This document shows, in pieces, positions 14,527 through 15,719 of a DNA stretch of 15,719 nucleotides. This DNA is from JBFMFE01 sp040752295 (lineage in GTDB: Bacteria; UBP15; UBA6099; JBFMBQ01): the NCBI GenBank assembly GCA_040752295.1, contig JBFMFE010000139.1, positions 1 to 15,719 of the forward strand, given 5' to 3'. A program made the position numbers and the translations under genes. The first letter of the stretch is position 1; every line of letters begins with the position of its first letter. Under the pieces are notes generated by a model. The model saw only the letters and a list, made by a program, of their open reading frames with translations. It searched no databases and was not told the DNA's origin.

Positions 14527-15009
14527 TCACAAATCCACTATCTCCGCCCGCATCGCCGCCGTATCCACGACCGCTATCGTCGCGCGCCCGGTCGTGTATC
14601 CGCAGCACTCCCCCGGATTCACCACGAGGGGAACCCCCTCCTTCACCATCGCCTGATGAGTGTGCCCGAAAACCACCAGATCGCACGGCAGCCGCGACAT
14701 CGCCTCCACCGGCAGCGGCTCGTGAAACATCGCCACCTTCATCCCACCCAGCTCAAACCAGTACGGCGGCTTCGCAAGAACGCCCAACTCCCCGAAAAGC
14801 CGGTGCAGCATCAGAACCTCGCCGTCGTTGTTCCCCAACACCCCGTGCCAGACCCCAAACCCCCCCTTCTTCATCTCAAGCACCGTGAACGGCGCCACGA
14901 TGTCTCCGCAGTGAAGAACCGCCTCCACGCCGGCTTCCCGCATCCTCCCCACAGCCTCCCTCACCATCGGCAGGCCGTCGTGCGTGTCCGCCACTATCCC
15001 GATCTTCAT
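14527..15009 (-). CDS. YfcE/MJ0936-type metallophosphoesterase
   Basis: This 160-residue protein is a small calcineurin-like phosphodiesterase with a two-metal centre. All five metal-binding blocks are visible: GIVADTHD (4-11; D8, H10), LHCGDI (32-37; D36), LGNNDGE (58-64; N61), MFHEPLP (94-100; H96) and FGHTHQA (114-120; H116, H118). Natural substrates in this family are not settled; cyclic nucleotides or other phosphodiesters are hydrolysed in vitro by relatives. It is complete and cytosolic, with a strong GGAGGTGA site at 15023-15016, six nt before the ATG. The MreB-like gene follows after 96 nt. Upstream, a weak TATGCT (15070-15065) could be a -10 box. Confidence 0.9.
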   Translation of the reverse strand: MKIGIVADTHDGLPMVREAVGRMREAGVEAVLHCGDIVAPFTVLEMKKGGFGVWHGVLGNNDGEVLMLHRLFGELGVLAKPPYWFELGGMKVAMFHEPLPVEAMSRLPCDLVVFGHTHQAMVKEGVPLVVNPGECCGYTTGRATIAVVDTAAMRAEIVDL

Positions 15010-15397
15010 TCGCGCTCACCTCCGTTTCCGCGTCCCTAAGCAACGCCGGATTAAAAACAAAGGAAGCATACCAAAAAGCGTGAAAAAAAAGCAAAGAAAA
15101 CAAATAAATTATGCGGTTGTCGCTGTTGTTTTTATCACTTTAACGCGTGCCCACCATTATTCCCCGCGGCTTGTTTGTTCGAGAAAACAACAACAAAACT
15201 ACCGGCTGCTTTCCCTGTTTTTTCCGAAAGGCTTTCAACGCTTCCTTTTATGCTTTATTCTCAAAATATTGCGGCAATTCCCCCGTCCCCGGCGCATCCC
15301 CGTAAAACCCTCTCAAACCCGGTGATACTCGTTTGACAACCCTCGCGCCTCCAATATAATAAAACCGCCTCGGGGCAGCGCGAAGGCGTTAATTCTT
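15010..15397. other. AT-rich divergent intergenic region
   Basis: This 388-nt stretch separates the leftward phosphoesterase from the rightward secreted-protein gene. Its left two thirds is unusually AT-rich for this genome, with A- and T-runs (for example 8 A near 15082) that would give bent, easily melted DNA. It contains the ribosome binding site of the leftward gene, a consensus promoter for the rightward gene, and possibly a weak leftward promoter. I see no RNA gene, no strong hairpin and no credible reading frame in it. Confidence 0.6.
15333..15360 (+). promoter_or_regulatory. Consensus sigma70 promoter of the secreted-protein gene
   Basis: TTGACA (15333-15338) and TATAAT (15355-15360) match consensus at all twelve positions, with a 16-nt spacer. 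The transcript would start near 15367, about 30 nt before the ATG at 15398. Such a perfect match implies strong constitutive expression by a sigma70-type factor. Confidence 0.75.
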
Positions 15398-15719
15398 ATG
15401 AGGAAAATTCTTCTCCCCGTCCTTATCTGTCTTCTGCCGCTCGCGCTTTCCACGGCGCACGGCGCTGAATCTCCCGTCGTGAACATGATCCTCCCCGACG
15501 GGCGGCTGCTGATCTACGCCGGGAAAAACCAGGGCGTCCGGACAGGCGCATCCTTCGAAGTCAGAAGAGGAAACAAGCTCATAGCGAGGATCGAAATAAC
15601 CGAGGCGCTCGACCACTACTCCTACGCGAAGGTGCTGGAAAAATCTGAAGAGATAATGGAAATGGACGTCCTCGCCGCGGCGCCGCAGGCAAAAAAAGAG
15701 GAAAAGAAAAAAGAGAAAG
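15398..15719 (+). CDS. Secreted protein of unknown function, N-terminal part (runs off the window)
   Basis: The frame is open from ATG 15398 to the end, 107 codons. The first 23 residues form a typical Sec signal peptide: MRK, a hydrophobic core ILLPVLICLLPLAL, then a small-residue cleavage region ending around STAHGA. Residues 33-95 (PDGRLLIYAGKNQGVRTGAS onward, then FEVRRGNKLIARIEI) look like a small beta-barrel fold resembling the C-terminal domain of FlgT and similar envelope proteins, with alternating strands and an NxGVxxG turn. From about 97 the sequence becomes lysine- and glutamate-rich (QAKKEEKKKEK), a charged linker to a part not seen. A GAAGG ribosome binding site lies 11 nt upstream, rather far. 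The FlgT-like assignment is tentative; a general periplasmic or outer-membrane-associated protein is the safe reading. Confidence 0.7.
   Translation, partial: MRKILLPVLICLLPLALSTAHGAESPVVNMILPDGRLLIYAGKNQGVRTGASFEVRRGNKLIARIEITEALDHYSYAKVLEKSEEIMEMDVLAAAPQAKKEEKKKEK

Noticed and set aside
15171..15200. Possible hairpin around the ttgtttgttc / aaaacaac words in the intergenic region
   Set aside because: Only a few A-T pairs match and the arms are interrupted, so no stable structure can be claimed.

Overview
The window looks like a stretch of chromosome from a high-GC, diderm (Gram-negative-type) bacterium, probably an uncultured lineage. An Mla-type (MCE) phospholipid transport operon implies an outer membrane. 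The coding regions are strongly C-rich on the + strand because nearly all genes lie on the - strand, which also creates very long meaningless open frames on the + strand. I cannot place the phylum from this sequence alone. A GC-rich palindromic intergenic repeat and a proposed non-canonical homoserine kinase would fit candidate phyla or deltaproteobacterial-type genomes, but that is inference.

Layout in the direction of transcription (- strand, right to left): a metallophosphoesterase (15009-14527); a divergent MreB-like actin homologue followed closely by mlaE, mlaF and mlaD (14430-10559); an acquired defence-type relic made of the C-terminal tail of a type I methyltransferase (hsdM), rhuM and a NucS/PD-(D/E)XK-type nuclease, joined by 4-nt ATGA overlaps (about 10557-8115); an rpiB-nnr-alr housekeeping operon (8047-4828) ending in a small hairpin with a T-tract; a promoter driving a STAS-domain protein and a GH38 alpha-mannosidase (4716-1524); a short intergenic region with nested palindromes; and an ApgM-family enzyme followed by the start of aspartokinase (1304-1, running off the window). 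The only + strand gene is a partial secreted protein at 15398-15719, preceded by a full-consensus sigma70 promoter.

Working together: MlaE (permease), MlaF (ATPase) and MlaD (MCE protein) form a lipid transporter between inner and outer membranes. Here MlaD carries a long helical region and a strand-rich C-terminal domain, and the operon begins with an actin-like protein. RpiB, Nnr and Alr serve the pentose phosphate pathway, repair of hydrated NAD(P)H, and D-alanine supply for peptidoglycan. The ApgM-family gene sits directly before aspartokinase, which suggests a role in threonine biosynthesis rather than glycolysis.

The most interesting points are the decayed restriction-modification island wedged between mlaD and rpiB, its nuclease with a helix-hairpin-helix-like N-terminal part, the MreB-like protein that lacks the usual catalytic glutamate motif, and the MCE protein with a possible beta-barrel tail. 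I found no CRISPR array, tRNA, rRNA or transposase.
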